From NCBI RefSeq assembly GCF_009192735.1, contig NZ_VTFU01000007.1:62001-126000 (forward strand): 64,000 bases of DNA, read 5' to 3'. The notes beneath the pieces were generated by a model. The model ran no database searches, was not told where the DNA came from, and saw only the letters and a list, made by a program, of their open reading frames with translations. The DNA comes from Arthrobacter gandavensis (lineage in GTDB: Bacteria > Actinomycetota > Actinomycetes > Actinomycetales > Micrococcaceae). The position numbers were made by a program, and so were the translations under genes. Positions 1-8,211 of this stretch are shown here, piece by piece. Position 1 is the stretch's first letter. Each line of letters starts with the position of its first letter.

Positions 1-1
1 G

Positions 2-937
2 GTCAACCGTGCCGCGCATGCCGTCTCGGAGCGGTTTGTGTCCTGCCGTCCAGCACCGGACACCATGACCTATCTGACCGCACTGCTGCCCGTGGGCCAG
101 GGCGTGGGAGTGTATGCGGCGCTGACCCGGGAAGCGGACCGGCTCCGCGCTGCCGGGGACCCGCGGACCAAGGGCCAGATCATGGCCGACACCCTGGTGG
201 AACGCACCACCGGACAAGTCAGGGCCGAGGATGTGCGGATCGAGGTGCAGCTGATCATGACGGACCGGGCCCTGCTGGCCGGAACCGCGGAACCGGCCGT
301 GCTGCCCGGCTACGGGATGCTGCCCGCACAAACGGCACGGGACCTGATCCGCCGGAACTCAACCGCCAGCGGCGCAGCTTCCCGGAACACAGCCTTGGGG
401 ATGCCCGCGGACCCGGTTAAACCTTCGGGAAAGCCGGCCGACCCGGACAAATCAGCACGCATCTGGTTGCGGCGGCTTTACACGGCACCATCCACCGGAC
501 AGCTGGTGGGCGTGGATTCCCGTGCCCGGCTGGTGCCCGAGGGCTTGGCCCGGTTCATCGCGGCCAGAGACCAGGTATGCCGGATGCCGTGGTGCGGTGC
601 TCCGATCCGGCACTTTGACCACATCCGCCCGGTCCGGGCCGGCGGAACCACCAGTGCAGAGAACATCCAGGGCTTATGCGAGGCCTGCAACCAGGCCAAG
701 GAAGCACCGGGTTGGACCACACGCACCCTTGACGGACCACCAACACCGCCCATTGAGTCTCCGGCTCCGAAGGCTGTTGTTCCGAACGGTCCTCCGGCCA
801 TCCATACGCCTCCGGTCATCCATACGGTGGAAACACTCACGCCCACCGGACATGTCTACCGATCCACCGCACCGCCCTTGCCCGGATCCAGGCCGGCCCC
901 TCCGTGTTGTCCGGGCAACAGAGCCAGGTCAGGATAG
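2..937 (+). CDS. HNH endonuclease, DUF222/13E12 family (5' partial)
   Basis: The reading frame is open to the left edge, so this is the C-terminal part of a longer protein; the first ATG in view is not the true start. The visible part has the end of a DUF222-type domain (ALLPVGQGVGVYAAL, then ADTLVERTTG) and a C-terminal HNH nuclease domain: CRMPWCGAPIRHFDHIRP followed by GLCEACNQAKE, giving the paired cysteines and catalytic DH expected of the family. The tail is proline-rich and low complexity. These genes occur in many copies in actinobacterial genomes and their role is not settled. Its stop overlaps by 9 bp the end of the opposing small gene. Confidence 0.88.
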   Translation, partial: VNRAAHAVSERFVSCRPAPDTMTYLTALLPVGQGVGVYAALTREADRLRAAGDPRTKGQIMADTLVERTTGQVRAEDVRIEVQLIMTDRALLAGTAEPAVLPGYGMLPAQTARDLIRRNSTASGAASRNTALGMPADPVKPSGKPADPDKSARIWLRRLYTAPSTGQLVGVDSRARLVPEGLARFIAARDQVCRMPWCGAPIRHFDHIRPVRAGGTTSAENIQGLCEACNQAKEAPGWTTRTLDGPPTPPIESPAPKAVVPNGPPAIHTPPVIHTVETLTPTGHVYRSTAPPLPGSRPAPPCCPGNRARSG

Positions 938-1243
938 GGAATCGTCCGGATCTTCCGGATGGATGCCCACTTTGCTCATCGCATTGAACCACTCCATATC
1001 TTCCAGATAATTGCGGAAGAACAGTCGGCCGGACGCCTTATCGACGAGCGTTACACCCCGGCCGACGGGCTCAAATCCGGATTCCGCATCAATAAGCGAT
1101 TCCCGTGCTCCATCGATAAGAACCCACACGTCCTCGTTCTCAAACCCGTAAGCCGCCACCATATAGGTACCCCGGTAATCTCCGGCCCATTTCTTGGCCA
1201 AAGACCTATAGGCAATGTGCCGGGCCTCTTCAAAGCTGATCAT
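929..1243 (-). CDS. Small hypothetical protein, Imm35/YrhB-like
   Basis: A 104-aa acidic protein with no signal peptide or membrane segment. It opens MISFEEARHIAYRSLAKKW and carries a central V-x-LVDKASGRLFF stretch. That layout (N-terminal FxEA helix, later 'vDk-tG' turn and strand) resembles the Imm35/YrhB family of small proteins often found with polymorphic toxins or as orphans. The family link is by pattern only and weak. It is transcribed towards the HNH endonuclease gene and overlaps its 3' end, so the two are not an operon. Codon use looks native. Confidence 0.55.
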   Translation of the reverse strand: MISFEEARHIAYRSLAKKWAGDYRGTYMVAAYGFENEDVWVLIDGARESLIDAESGFEPVGRGVTLVDKASGRLFFRNYLEDMEWFNAMSKVGIHPEDPDDSLS

Positions 1244-1340
1244 TGTTCACATCTTTCCTGGGCCCAATGGGAGCTATACCCTATCCCCACATCGCGCCCG
1301 CCACTGAGCACGGGAATTCTCAACGGAAAGAGGTCTCGCC

Positions 1341-2771
1341 ATGACGACCATGCAGCCGGGAACGGAACCTTCCCTGAAAAAAGTGCTGGGCAGGCTGGAT
1401 GTCCTGGCCATCGGTTTCGGTGCGATGATCGGCTTCGGCTGGGTGGTCCTGACCGGAGGTTGGCTGGAGTCAGCAGGAACCATGGGCGCGGCAGCCGCGA
1501 TGGTGGCCGGCGGGATCATCATGTCCGTCGTCGGCCTGACCTATGCGGAACTGTGCGCCGCCATGCCAAAGGCCGGCGGCGAACACAACTACATCATGAG
1601 CGCGATGGGACCACGGATTTCCTTCATCGGGTCCTGGGCCATCATCGGCGGATACGTCACCATCGTCGCCTTTGAAGCCGTGGCACTGCCGCGGACGGCG
1701 GAATACATTTTTCCCGACCTAAGCCAGATTCCGCTATGGGAAGTCGCCGGCTTTGAAGTGCACCTGACCTGGGCGCTGGTCGGCGCCATTGCTGCTGTCC
1801 TGATCACCTGGATCAATATCCGGGGCGTGAAGGAAGCCGGGATTGTGCAGACCTTCGTCGTCCTGTTCCTTCTGGCCATCGGAGTGGTCATGATTGCCGG
1901 CTCATTCACCGGCGGGTCCGTTGCCAACATGGAACCGTGGTTCAACGGCGGCATGAACGGGTTCTTCGCAGTACTCGTCGTCGTCCCGTTCCTCTTTATC
2001 GGCTTTGACGTCATTCCGCAGTCGGCCGAGGAAGTGAATATCCCGGCAAAGCAGATCGGGAAGCTGGTGGTGATATCAGTAGTTCTCGCCACCATTTGGT
2101 ACGTAATGGTGGTGATCACGACTTCCTCGGCAATGCCGGCTTCAGAACTGGCCGTAGCGGACATTGCCACGGCAGACGCCGTCGGCGCCATGTTTGGAAC
2201 CGATGTCATGGCCAAAATCCTGATCGCCGGAGGCATTGCCGGCATTCTGACCTCTTGGAACTCGCTGTTGATGGGCGCATCACGCCTGATGTATTCGCTG
2301 GCGCGTTCGGGAATGCTCCCCGCTTGGTTTGGCAAGCTCCATCCCAAGTACCACACCCCGCACAACGCGCTGCTCTTTATTGGTGCCCTGAGCTTTCTGG
2401 CTCCGTTCGGGGGAGCGGAAATGCTCGGCTGGCTGGTGGACTCGGGAGCGCCGAGCATCGTCCTGGCCTACACCCTCGTGGCAATAGCCTTCCTGCTGCT
2501 GCGCCGCCGGGAGCCGGACATGGACCGCCCCCTGCGGATAGGCGGGAGTGGAAAAGGCGGGCTGGTGATTGGTGTGCTTGCCGCGGTTTTCGGTATTGCA
2601 CTCTTCAGCCTCTATATGCCGGGCATGCCTGCCCAGCTGGGAGTGGAACCGTGGATTCTGTTTGGTCTCTGGTGGGTGGTGGGCATGATCTTTTTCTTCC
2701 GTATTCCCGGCGGAGTCAGGTCCGGACCGGACGCTGAAGAACACCTGCTGGCAAAACTGCGGCGAAACTAA
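1341..2771 (+). CDS. APC-superfamily amino acid/polyamine permease
   Basis: A 476-aa integral membrane protein with about 12 hydrophobic segments. The first, GFGAMIGFGWVVLTGGWL, has the glycine-rich unwound helix typical of the amino acid-polyamine-organocation superfamily, and the AAMPKAGGEHNY stretch after helix 2 is the usual APC consensus. The start ATG follows GGAAAGAGG at good distance. Its substrate cannot be deduced. It stands alone: the upstream gene is divergent and the downstream solute importer is separated by about 240 bp with a probable terminator. Confidence 0.85.
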   Translation: MTTMQPGTEPSLKKVLGRLDVLAIGFGAMIGFGWVVLTGGWLESAGTMGAAAAMVAGGIIMSVVGLTYAELCAAMPKAGGEHNYIMSAMGPRISFIGSWAIIGGYVTIVAFEAVALPRTAEYIFPDLSQIPLWEVAGFEVHLTWALVGAIAAVLITWINIRGVKEAGIVQTFVVLFLLAIGVVMIAGSFTGGSVANMEPWFNGGMNGFFAVLVVVPFLFIGFDVIPQSAEEVNIPAKQIGKLVVISVVLATIWYVMVVITTSSAMPASELAVADIATADAVGAMFGTDVMAKILIAGGIAGILTSWNSLLMGASRLMYSLARSGMLPAWFGKLHPKYHTPHNALLFIGALSFLAPFGGAEMLGWLVDSGAPSIVLAYTLVAIAFLLLRRREPDMDRPLRIGGSGKGGLVIGVLAAVFGIALFSLYMPGMPAQLGVEPWILFGLWWVVGMIFFFRIPGGVRSGPDAEEHLLAKLRRN

Positions 2772-2817
2772 AGAACGACGGCGGAGCCTCCTGGCGGGGG
2801 TGGCGCTTCTTTTTGCC
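2769..2817 (+). terminator. Possible terminator after the APC permease
   Basis: After the stop, AAGAACG can pair with CGCTTCTT around a GC-rich inner stem, and a run of five T follows. The stem is imperfect, so this is a moderate call. Confidence 0.4.
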
Positions 2818-2854
2818 GCCCGTGTCAAAACCGGCGTAAAGAAACGACACAATC

Positions 2855-2871
2855 ACTGTGCTAAGTACAGT
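2855..2871. promoter_or_regulatory. Inverted repeat upstream of the solute importer operon
   Basis: ACTGT and ACAGT arms flank a 7-nt spacer about 140 bp before the first permease start. The size and position suit a repressor or activator site for this operon, but there is no known consensus to match it to. Confidence 0.3.
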
Positions 2872-3012
2872 TACAAATGGATCACGGTTCCTGCCGATTG
2901 AGGCTCCAGTCCGGAACCTCCATCATTTCGGCAATTACGTTTGCCCTTGGCAATTCCTGCTCCCGAACGGAGCCGGAGAGCAATACGTAACCGAAGTGAA
3001 GAAGGTACTAAT

Positions 3013-3654
3013 GTGTTGGAATTCGTACGCGACAGGGCGGACCAGATACTCTTCGCCGGCTGGCAGCATTTCAGCCTGGTCTTCCAATGTCTGGTCCTGG
3101 CCACTGTCCTAGCAGTATTCCTCGCAGCGTTGGTTTACCGCAGCAAAGGCCTCAGTGCCGCAGCCAACAGCGTCTCCGCCATCGGACTGACCATCCCGTC
3201 CTTTGCCCTGATCGGCCTGCTGATCGCCCCCTTGGGTTTCGGCCCCACGCCCGCCGTCGTTGTTGTCGCATTCTTCGCGACCCTGCCCATCCTGCGGAAC
3301 GCCGTGGTGGGGCTCTCCGGCATTGCGCCGTCGGTGGTTGAGTCTGCACGGGGTATCGGCATGAGCCGCGTGCGCACCCTGCTGACCGTCGAAATTCCGC
3401 TCGCCTGGCCGATTATCCTGGCCGGCGTTCGCGTATCAGCCCAGATGGTCATGGGTGTGGCCGCCGTTGCCGCCTACGCCCTGGGCCCCGGGCTGGGCGG
3501 TTTCATATTTAACGGCCTCTCCCGGCTCGGCGGTGCCAACTCCATTGAGTCCGTGGCCGTGGGCGTGCTGGGCGTGATCCTGCTGGCCCTGATCCTTGAC
3601 CTTCTCCTTGTCGGCCTCGGCCGGCTTACAACCCCGCGAGGTATCCGTGTTTGA
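3013..3654 (+). CDS. Glycine betaine/choline-type ABC transporter permease (OpuCB/ProW-like)
   Basis: A 213-aa permease of the compatible-solute (QAT) importers. It has five to six hydrophobic segments and the EAA-type cytoplasmic loop (VVESARGIGMSRVRTLLTVEIPLAWPIILAGVR) that docks on the ATPase. I chose GTG 3013 because AGAAGG lies 7 nt upstream; the frame stays open further upstream but that peptide is unlike a permease N-terminus. It is the first gene of a permease-ATPase-permease-binding protein operon and its end overlaps the ATPase start by 8 bp. Likely substrates are osmoprotectants such as glycine betaine, choline or proline betaine. Confidence 0.88.
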   Translation: MLEFVRDRADQILFAGWQHFSLVFQCLVLATVLAVFLAALVYRSKGLSAAANSVSAIGLTIPSFALIGLLIAPLGFGPTPAVVVVAFFATLPILRNAVVGLSGIAPSVVESARGIGMSRVRTLLTVEIPLAWPIILAGVRVSAQMVMGVAAVAAYALGPGLGGFIFNGLSRLGGANSIESVAVGVLGVILLALILDLLLVGLGRLTTPRGIRV

Positions 3655-4930
3655 GAACTCCACCACCACTCCCGGCGCCGCCGGAACCAACACCGGCGCG
3701 AGCATTCTGCTGGACAACGTCACTAAGCAATACCCTGGACAGGACAAGCCTGCCGTCGGCGGCCTGACCCTTGAGATTCCGGCGGGCAGCATCGTCATGT
3801 TCGTCGGACCGTCCGGCTGCGGCAAAACCACCACACTGAAGATGATCAACCGGCTGATCGAACCCACCGAGGGCGCGATCGTCATGAACGGCGACGACGT
3901 CACCACAATGGACGGTGACAAGCTGCGCCGCCGCATTGGATACGTCATCCAGGCCGGCGGGCTCTTCCCGCATATGAGTGTTGCGGCAAACATCGGAATC
4001 GTGCCCAAGATGCTGGGCTGGAGCAAGGATAAGATCGCTGCCCGGGTCGATGAACTGCTGGAACTGGTCTCATTGGATCCGGCGCTCTACCGGGACCGCT
4101 ACCCGCGGGAACTCTCCGGCGGCCAGCAGCAGCGGGTCGGCGTGGCCCGGGCCCTCGCCGCGGACCCGCCCGTCCTGCTCATGGATGAACCTTTCGGTGC
4201 CGTGGACCCCATCACCCGCCAGCGGCTCCAGGACGAACTGCTGAACATCCAGTCTGAGCTGCACAAGACCATTGTCTGCGTCACTCACGACTTTGACGAG
4301 GCGGTGAAGCTCGGCGACTGGATCGCCGTCTTCGATGAGGGCGCGCAGCTGGTGCAGTACGACTCTCCGGAACGGATCCTGGCCAACCCGGCCAACGAAT
4401 TCGTGGAGAACTTCATCGGCTCCGGTGCCGGCCTCAAGCAGCTCACACTGACCCGGGTCAACGAAGTGGAGCTCGGCACGGCAGTCACCGCCGCACCCGG
4501 AGACCTGGCCAGCGACGTGCTGTCCAAGCTGCAGGGTGCCGGCGTCAAGCAGGCGGTAGTCCTGGATGCCCGGCGCCGGCCCATTCAGTGGCCGACCCGC
4601 CGCCAGCTCAGCCGGCTGGAGCGCATTTCCGCCACGGTCGATCCCAAACTCCCGGTTATCGGCGACCGCGCCACCCTCAACGACGCGCTGGACACCATGC
4701 TGGTTTCCAGTTCCGGGGCAGCACTGGTCACCGGACCGCGTGATGTCTTCCTGGGCATAATCACCGTGGAGACTGTCATGCAGGCCATCACTGATGCCCG
4801 TGAAGCGGCGCTTGACGGAACCTCCGACGCCCCGGTGGGCATCAACAGCGGCTTGGTCGAGCGGGTGCACCGATACGATGACGACGCTTCAGTCGGCGCC
4901 GCTGCCGGGTCAGGGGGCGGCAGGGAATGA
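3647..4930 (+). CDS. Glycine betaine/choline-type ABC transporter ATP-binding protein (OpuCA/ProV-like)
   Basis: A 427-aa ATPase with Walker A GPSGCGKT (about residues 54-61), signature LSGGQQQRV (about 155) and Walker [12 protein letters not shown] (about 178), the combination used by OpuCA/ProV proteins. The C-terminal 130 residues look like a CBS-domain regulatory region ([26 protein letters not shown]). Start GTG 3647 is preceded by GCGAGG and overlaps the end of the permease; an upstream TTG in frame is less likely. The last codons overlap the next permease (ATGA), indicating translational coupling. CBS domains in this family sense ionic strength or c-di-AMP. Confidence 0.92.
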   Translation: MFENSTTTPGAAGTNTGASILLDNVTKQYPGQDKPAVGGLTLEIPAGSIVMFVGPSGCGKTTTLKMINRLIEPTEGAIVMNGDDVTTMDGDKLRRRIGYVIQAGGLFPHMSVAANIGIVPKMLGWSKDKIAARVDELLELVSLDPALYRDRYPRELSGGQQQRVGVARALAADPPVLLMDEPFGAVDPITRQRLQDELLNIQSELHKTIVCVTHDFDEAVKLGDWIAVFDEGAQLVQYDSPERILANPANEFVENFIGSGAGLKQLTLTRVNEVELGTAVTAAPGDLASDVLSKLQGAGVKQAVVLDARRRPIQWPTRRQLSRLERISATVDPKLPVIGDRATLNDALDTMLVSSSGAALVTGPRDVFLGIITVETVMQAITDAREAALDGTSDAPVGINSGLVERVHRYDDDASVGAAAGSGGGRE

Positions 4931-5706
4931 GTACCACTGTTACGGACACCGTTTCCGCCTCCGCTGTGGAGGGGGCCAAAGCACCGGCACCCTGGAGGGC
5001 GCTGTGGCTGCAGTTCGCCGGTATCGCCGCCGGGTTAGGCGCGCTGGTGCTGTGGCTGTTCACGGCCGACCTTACGGATACGGAACGAACCACGCTGGAC
5101 CCCGCCGCGCTTGGCGGCTATGCCGTGGAGCATCTGACGCTTACCGCCGCGGCTGCCGCCATTGCCCTCTGCGTTGCCATCCCCGCCGGCGTGCTGCTGA
5201 CCCGCGGTCCGCTGAGCAGTCTGACCGGGCCGGCCATGGCCCTCGCCAACATCGGCCAGGCCGCACCGGCGATCGGGCTGGTGGTGCTGCTGGCCTTCTG
5301 GCTGGGTTTCGGCTTCTGGGCCGCTGTGGTGGCGCTGGTGGCCTATTCGATCCTTCCGGTCATGCGCAACACCATGGTCGGATTGCAGCAGGTCGACAAG
5401 GCCCTGGTGGAGGCCGGACGAGGCATGGGCATGAGCTCCACAGCCGTCCTCTTCAAAGTGGAGCTGCCGCTGGCTGTTCCGGTGATGCTGGCCGGTGTGC
5501 GGACCGCCCTGGTGCTGCTGGTGGGCACGGCCACGCTCGCCACCTTCATCAACGGCGGTGGGCTGGGCATCCTCATCACCACCGGCGTGAATCTGAACCT
5601 CACCACCGTGCTGATCACCGGGGCTGTGCTGGTGGCCCTGCTCGCACTGGCCGTGGACTGGCTGGGCCGCGTGGCCGAACAGCTGGCGCGGCCGAAAGGA
5701 CTGTGA
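4927..5706 (+). CDS. Glycine betaine/choline-type ABC transporter permease (second subunit)
   Basis: A 259-aa permease paralogous to the one at 3013, with about six membrane segments and the EAA loop (ALVEAGRGMGMSSTAVLFKVELPLAVPVMLAGVR). Translation starts in the ATGA overlap with the ATPase. Having two different permease genes is the normal OpuC/OpuB arrangement, in which the two form a heterodimer. An SD for the following binding protein gene, GAAAGGA, lies within its last codons. Confidence 0.9.
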   Translation: MSTTVTDTVSASAVEGAKAPAPWRALWLQFAGIAAGLGALVLWLFTADLTDTERTTLDPAALGGYAVEHLTLTAAAAAIALCVAIPAGVLLTRGPLSSLTGPAMALANIGQAAPAIGLVVLLAFWLGFGFWAAVVALVAYSILPVMRNTMVGLQQVDKALVEAGRGMGMSSTAVLFKVELPLAVPVMLAGVRTALVLLVGTATLATFINGGGLGILITTGVNLNLTTVLITGAVLVALLALAVDWLGRVAEQLARPKGL

Positions 5707-5707
5707 C

Positions 5708-5842
5708 ATGAAAAGCGGCGACATGAACAACGGCGACGTGAAAAACGGCGACGTGAAAAACGGCGACGTGAAAAACGGCGACATGGACAACGGCGACGTG
5801 GAAATCGGAAACGTGAAAAACGGAAACGTGAAAAACGGGAAT
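5708..5842 (+). repeat. 15-bp tandem repeat (about nine units) at the start of the binding-protein gene
   Basis: The unit AACGGCGACGTGAAA and close variants repeat about nine times without breaking frame, encoding N-G-D-V-K and variants. Every unit supplies an ATG or GTG in frame (5708, 5723, 5738, 5753, 5768, 5783, 5798, 5813, 5828). Three central units are identical, which points to recent slippage. Confidence 0.9.
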
Positions 5843-6859
5843 TCGACGAGCACGCTGCGGACCGGCCGTAACCGGCGGCGGACGGCAGCAGCAGCCCTCG
5901 CGGCTGTCGTCGGCCTGGGGATGGGCGGCTGCGGGCTGCAGCCTGCGGCGTCGTACACGCCTGACAGCAGCCCCGGCAGCATCCGTCCCATCGAATCGCT
6001 GCCCGATGACGCGAAGCTGACGGTGGTCAGCAAAAACTTCACCGAACAGCTGATTCTGGGCAAGATCGCCGTGATGGCGGCGCAGGCCGCGGGATTCGAG
6101 GTCACGGACCTGGCCAATGTGCCCGGCAGCCAGCCGGTCCGCGAGCTGATGCTCAGCGGCCAGGCCGACATGGCGTGGGAGTACACCGGCAGTGCATGGA
6201 TCACCTATCTGAACAGGGAAACGGCCATTCCGGACAAAACCGAACAATGGCAGGCCGTGTATGACGCCGATCTGGCCAACGGGCTGACCTGGGGCCAGCC
6301 CGCACCCATGAACAACACCTATGCCATGGCAGTGCGCAGCGAAGCCGTCGCGGAACTGGGCGGCGTCAGCAAGCTCTCGGATATTGCCGCCCTGCCGGTT
6401 GCGGAGCGGACCTTCTGCCTGGAGGCTGAATTCAACTCCCGCCAGGACGGTTTCAATCCCATGGCGGAGGCCTACGGGATTCCGCGGGCTGCTGCCGACG
6501 GTGTTCCTGAGGAGAACATCGGGATCTACGACACCGGTGCCGTGTACACGGCCACGGACGAGGGCGCCTGCAACTTCGGCGAAGTGTTCACCACCGATGG
6601 ACGCATCGATTCGCTGGGCCTGACGGTCTTGGAAGATGACAGGGCGTTTTTCCCCGCCTACAACGGCGCCCCGGTGTTCAACACGCAGACGCTGGAGCAG
6701 TACCCGGAGCTGGAGGACGTCTTTGCCCAGGTCGCTCCGCTGCTGACCGATGAGGTGCTGCGGCAGCTGAACCTCAAGGTGGATGTGCTGGGCGAGGACC
6801 CGGCGGATGTGGCCTACGACTGGATGCGCTCGGAAGGACTCATCAACCCGCCGGAATAG
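5708..6859 (+). CDS. Compatible-solute ABC transporter binding lipoprotein (OpuCC/OsmF-like) with repeat N-terminus
   Basis: A 383-aa extracellular binding protein. From about residue 48 it shows a standard lipoprotein signal: basic RTGRNRRR, hydrophobic AAAALAAVVGLGM, lipobox with Cys75. The mature part opens with the SKNFTEQLILGKI motif typical of OpuAC/OsmF-type proteins. Ahead of the signal peptide is an unusual 45-residue stretch of nine five-residue units of the type K-N-G-D-V. ATG 5708 has an SD (GAAAGGA, spacing about 6) within the end of the permease, so it is the best-supported start, but eight further in-frame ATG/GTG codons follow every 15 nt and any could be used. Last gene of the importer operon. 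Confidence 0.88.
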   Translation: MKSGDMNNGDVKNGDVKNGDVKNGDMDNGDVEIGNVKNGNVKNGNSTSTLRTGRNRRRTAAAALAAVVGLGMGGCGLQPAASYTPDSSPGSIRPIESLPDDAKLTVVSKNFTEQLILGKIAVMAAQAAGFEVTDLANVPGSQPVRELMLSGQADMAWEYTGSAWITYLNRETAIPDKTEQWQAVYDADLANGLTWGQPAPMNNTYAMAVRSEAVAELGGVSKLSDIAALPVAERTFCLEAEFNSRQDGFNPMAEAYGIPRAAADGVPEENIGIYDTGAVYTATDEGACNFGEVFTTDGRIDSLGLTVLEDDRAFFPAYNGAPVFNTQTLEQYPELEDVFAQVAPLLTDEVLRQLNLKVDVLGEDPADVAYDWMRSEGLINPPE

Positions 6860-6865
6860 GAGCTG

Positions 6866-6895
6866 CGGACAAACTAAGTTACTGACCAGTAATAT
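6866..6895 (+). promoter_or_regulatory. Promoter with overlapping palindromic operator, thioesterase gene
   Basis: The palindrome TTACTGACCAGTAA (6879-6892, 6-bp arms) overlaps a -10 hexamer TAATAT (6890-6895), which ends 7 nt before the ATG. A weak -35 (CGGACA, 6866-6871) sits 18 bp upstream. The layout suggests a leaderless transcript blocked by a TetR-type repressor. Similar sequences occur at 11241 and 11278. Confidence 0.6.
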
Positions 6896-6902
6896 AGCGT
6901 TT

Positions 6903-7451
6903 ATGCACCTTCTCCTCCGCACGCTCCTGGTCCTCTTCCGCTCCCGCCGGCGTCCCAAGATGGGCTTTTTCGACACGTCGTCCCTGCCCATGCGGGTGCT
7001 CCCGACGGACATCGACATCGCCATGCATCTGAATAACGGGATGTACCTGTCGCTGATGGATCTGGGCCGGTTTGATCTCATGGTTCGAAGCGGTTTTTGG
7101 GCGGCAATGCGCCGCAACGGCTGGAATCCCGTGGTGGGCAACGAGACCATCAGCTTCCGTAAATCCCTTGAACTGGGCCAGCGCTACACGATTGAAACCA
7201 AGGTCATCGGTTTCGACGAGCGCGCCAGCTACATCGAGCAGCGGATGGTGGCCGACGGCGAAATCTACGCCCGCGCCTACATCGCCGCGCGCTTCGTGTC
7301 CAAGAAGGGCCCGGTAAGCAACGAAGAGATCTTCAAAGCGGCAGGAGTCCAGCCGCCCGCTGACCTGGAGCTGCCGGAGTGGATCCGGCAGTGGCGCCAG
7401 GACGGCGCCCTGCCCAGCACCCGCCGTCCGGCACCGTCCATCTGGGGGTGA
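6903..7451 (+). CDS. Hotdog-fold acyl-CoA thioesterase family protein
   Basis: A 182-aa protein of the 4HBT/thioesterase type. The hotdog hallmark is PTDIDIAMHLNNGMYLSLMDLGRFDLM, in which the D-x-x-x-HxNNxxY core carries the active-site aspartate or asparagine. It begins with a short basic, hydrophobic stretch (LLLRTLLVLFRSRRRPK) like the human THEM6/Acot-like proteins. The frame is open upstream but ATG 6903 is chosen because a -10 hexamer ends 7 nt before it and no SD exists. The substrate is unknown. It is monocistronic and probably controlled through the palindrome over its promoter. Confidence 0.8.
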   Translation: MHLLLRTLLVLFRSRRRPKMGFFDTSSLPMRVLPTDIDIAMHLNNGMYLSLMDLGRFDLMVRSGFWAAMRRNGWNPVVGNETISFRKSLELGQRYTIETKVIGFDERASYIEQRMVADGEIYARAYIAARFVSKKGPVSNEEIFKAAGVQPPADLELPEWIRQWRQDGALPSTRRPAPSIWG

Positions 7452-7529
7452 TTCCCGCCCCGAGGCGTACGGGAGCCAAAACCGGGTGCCTGCGTATCGC
7501 CGGTCCGCAGGGCGGCGTAAATTGGCGCC

Positions 7530-8147
7530 ATGACTCTATCCCTGAACATGTTCCTGAGCCTGGACGGTGTGATGCAGGGACCAGGTGCTGTCGACGAGGA
7601 CCGGTCCGGCGGGTTCGAAAGCGGCGGATGGCTGGCGCCGCACATGACCGCAGGAGTCGGCCGAACGGTCACCGGATGGTTTGCCAAGGCTGACTCGCTG
7701 CTTATGGGGCGGGGCACCTATGAGATGCTGCAGCCGTTCTGGGAAGCCGTCACGGCCCCGGAAGACCAGGTGGCCTACGCCTATAACCATCTGCCGAAGC
7801 ACTTGGTCACCTCGACCATCGACCATCCCACCTGGAACAACACCAAGGTTCTCACCGGGGATCTGCTGCCGGCCGTTGCGGCGCTCAGGGGGCGCCGCGG
7901 GGAGGTGCAGGTACACGGCAGCTACAAGCTGGCCCGGGCTCTGCACGATGCAGGGCTGGTGGATGAGTATCGGCTGCTCGTCTTTCCCGTAGTTGTTGGA
8001 ACGGGGAAGCGCCTGTTTGAAACTGGTGCCGCGTCGTCAGGCTTTCGACTTCTTGAATCCGAGACCTTGGACGGGGGTGCCCTGCACCTGCGGCTGCGGC
8101 CCATTCCTTTTGGAACTGCTGATTTTGAGCATGGGTGGGACCTGTGA
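7530..8147 (+). CDS. RibD C-terminal/dihydrofolate reductase-like family protein
   Basis: A 205-aa cytoplasmic protein of the RibD-C/DHFR-like fold. It starts MTLSLNMFLSLDGVMQGPG, has the ADSLLMGRGTYEML motif (about residues 51-64), and a late EVQVHGSYKLARALHDAGLVDEYRLLVFPVVVGTGKRLF segment; all three are standard in the 'dihydrofolate reductase family' proteins common in actinobacteria. They are presumed NADPH-dependent reductases of unknown substrate. There is no SD; TAAATT (7518-7523) ends 6 nt before the ATG, so the mRNA may be leaderless. A strong terminator follows. Confidence 0.82.
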   Translation: MTLSLNMFLSLDGVMQGPGAVDEDRSGGFESGGWLAPHMTAGVGRTVTGWFAKADSLLMGRGTYEMLQPFWEAVTAPEDQVAYAYNHLPKHLVTSTIDHPTWNNTKVLTGDLLPAVAALRGRRGEVQVHGSYKLARALHDAGLVDEYRLLVFPVVVGTGKRLFETGAASSGFRLLESETLDGGALHLRLRPIPFGTADFEHGWDL

Positions 8148-8155
8148 AAACACGG

Positions 8156-8192
8156 AAGGGCGGAACCGCACTTGCGGTTCCGCCCTTCTTTT
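8156..8192. terminator. Bidirectional intrinsic terminator
   Basis: A perfect 15-bp stem (AAGGGCGGAACCGCA and its complement, 2-nt loop) ends in a T-run on the + strand and has A's on the other side. It lies between the convergent reductase gene and heptad-repeat protein gene and can serve both. Confidence 0.9.
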
Positions 8193-8211
8193 TAGCGCCG
8201 GTGGCTCTGGG

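Noticed and set aside
5708-5842. Possible CRISPR-like array because of short regular repeats
   Set aside because: There are no spacers; the units are directly tandem and in frame with a protein.
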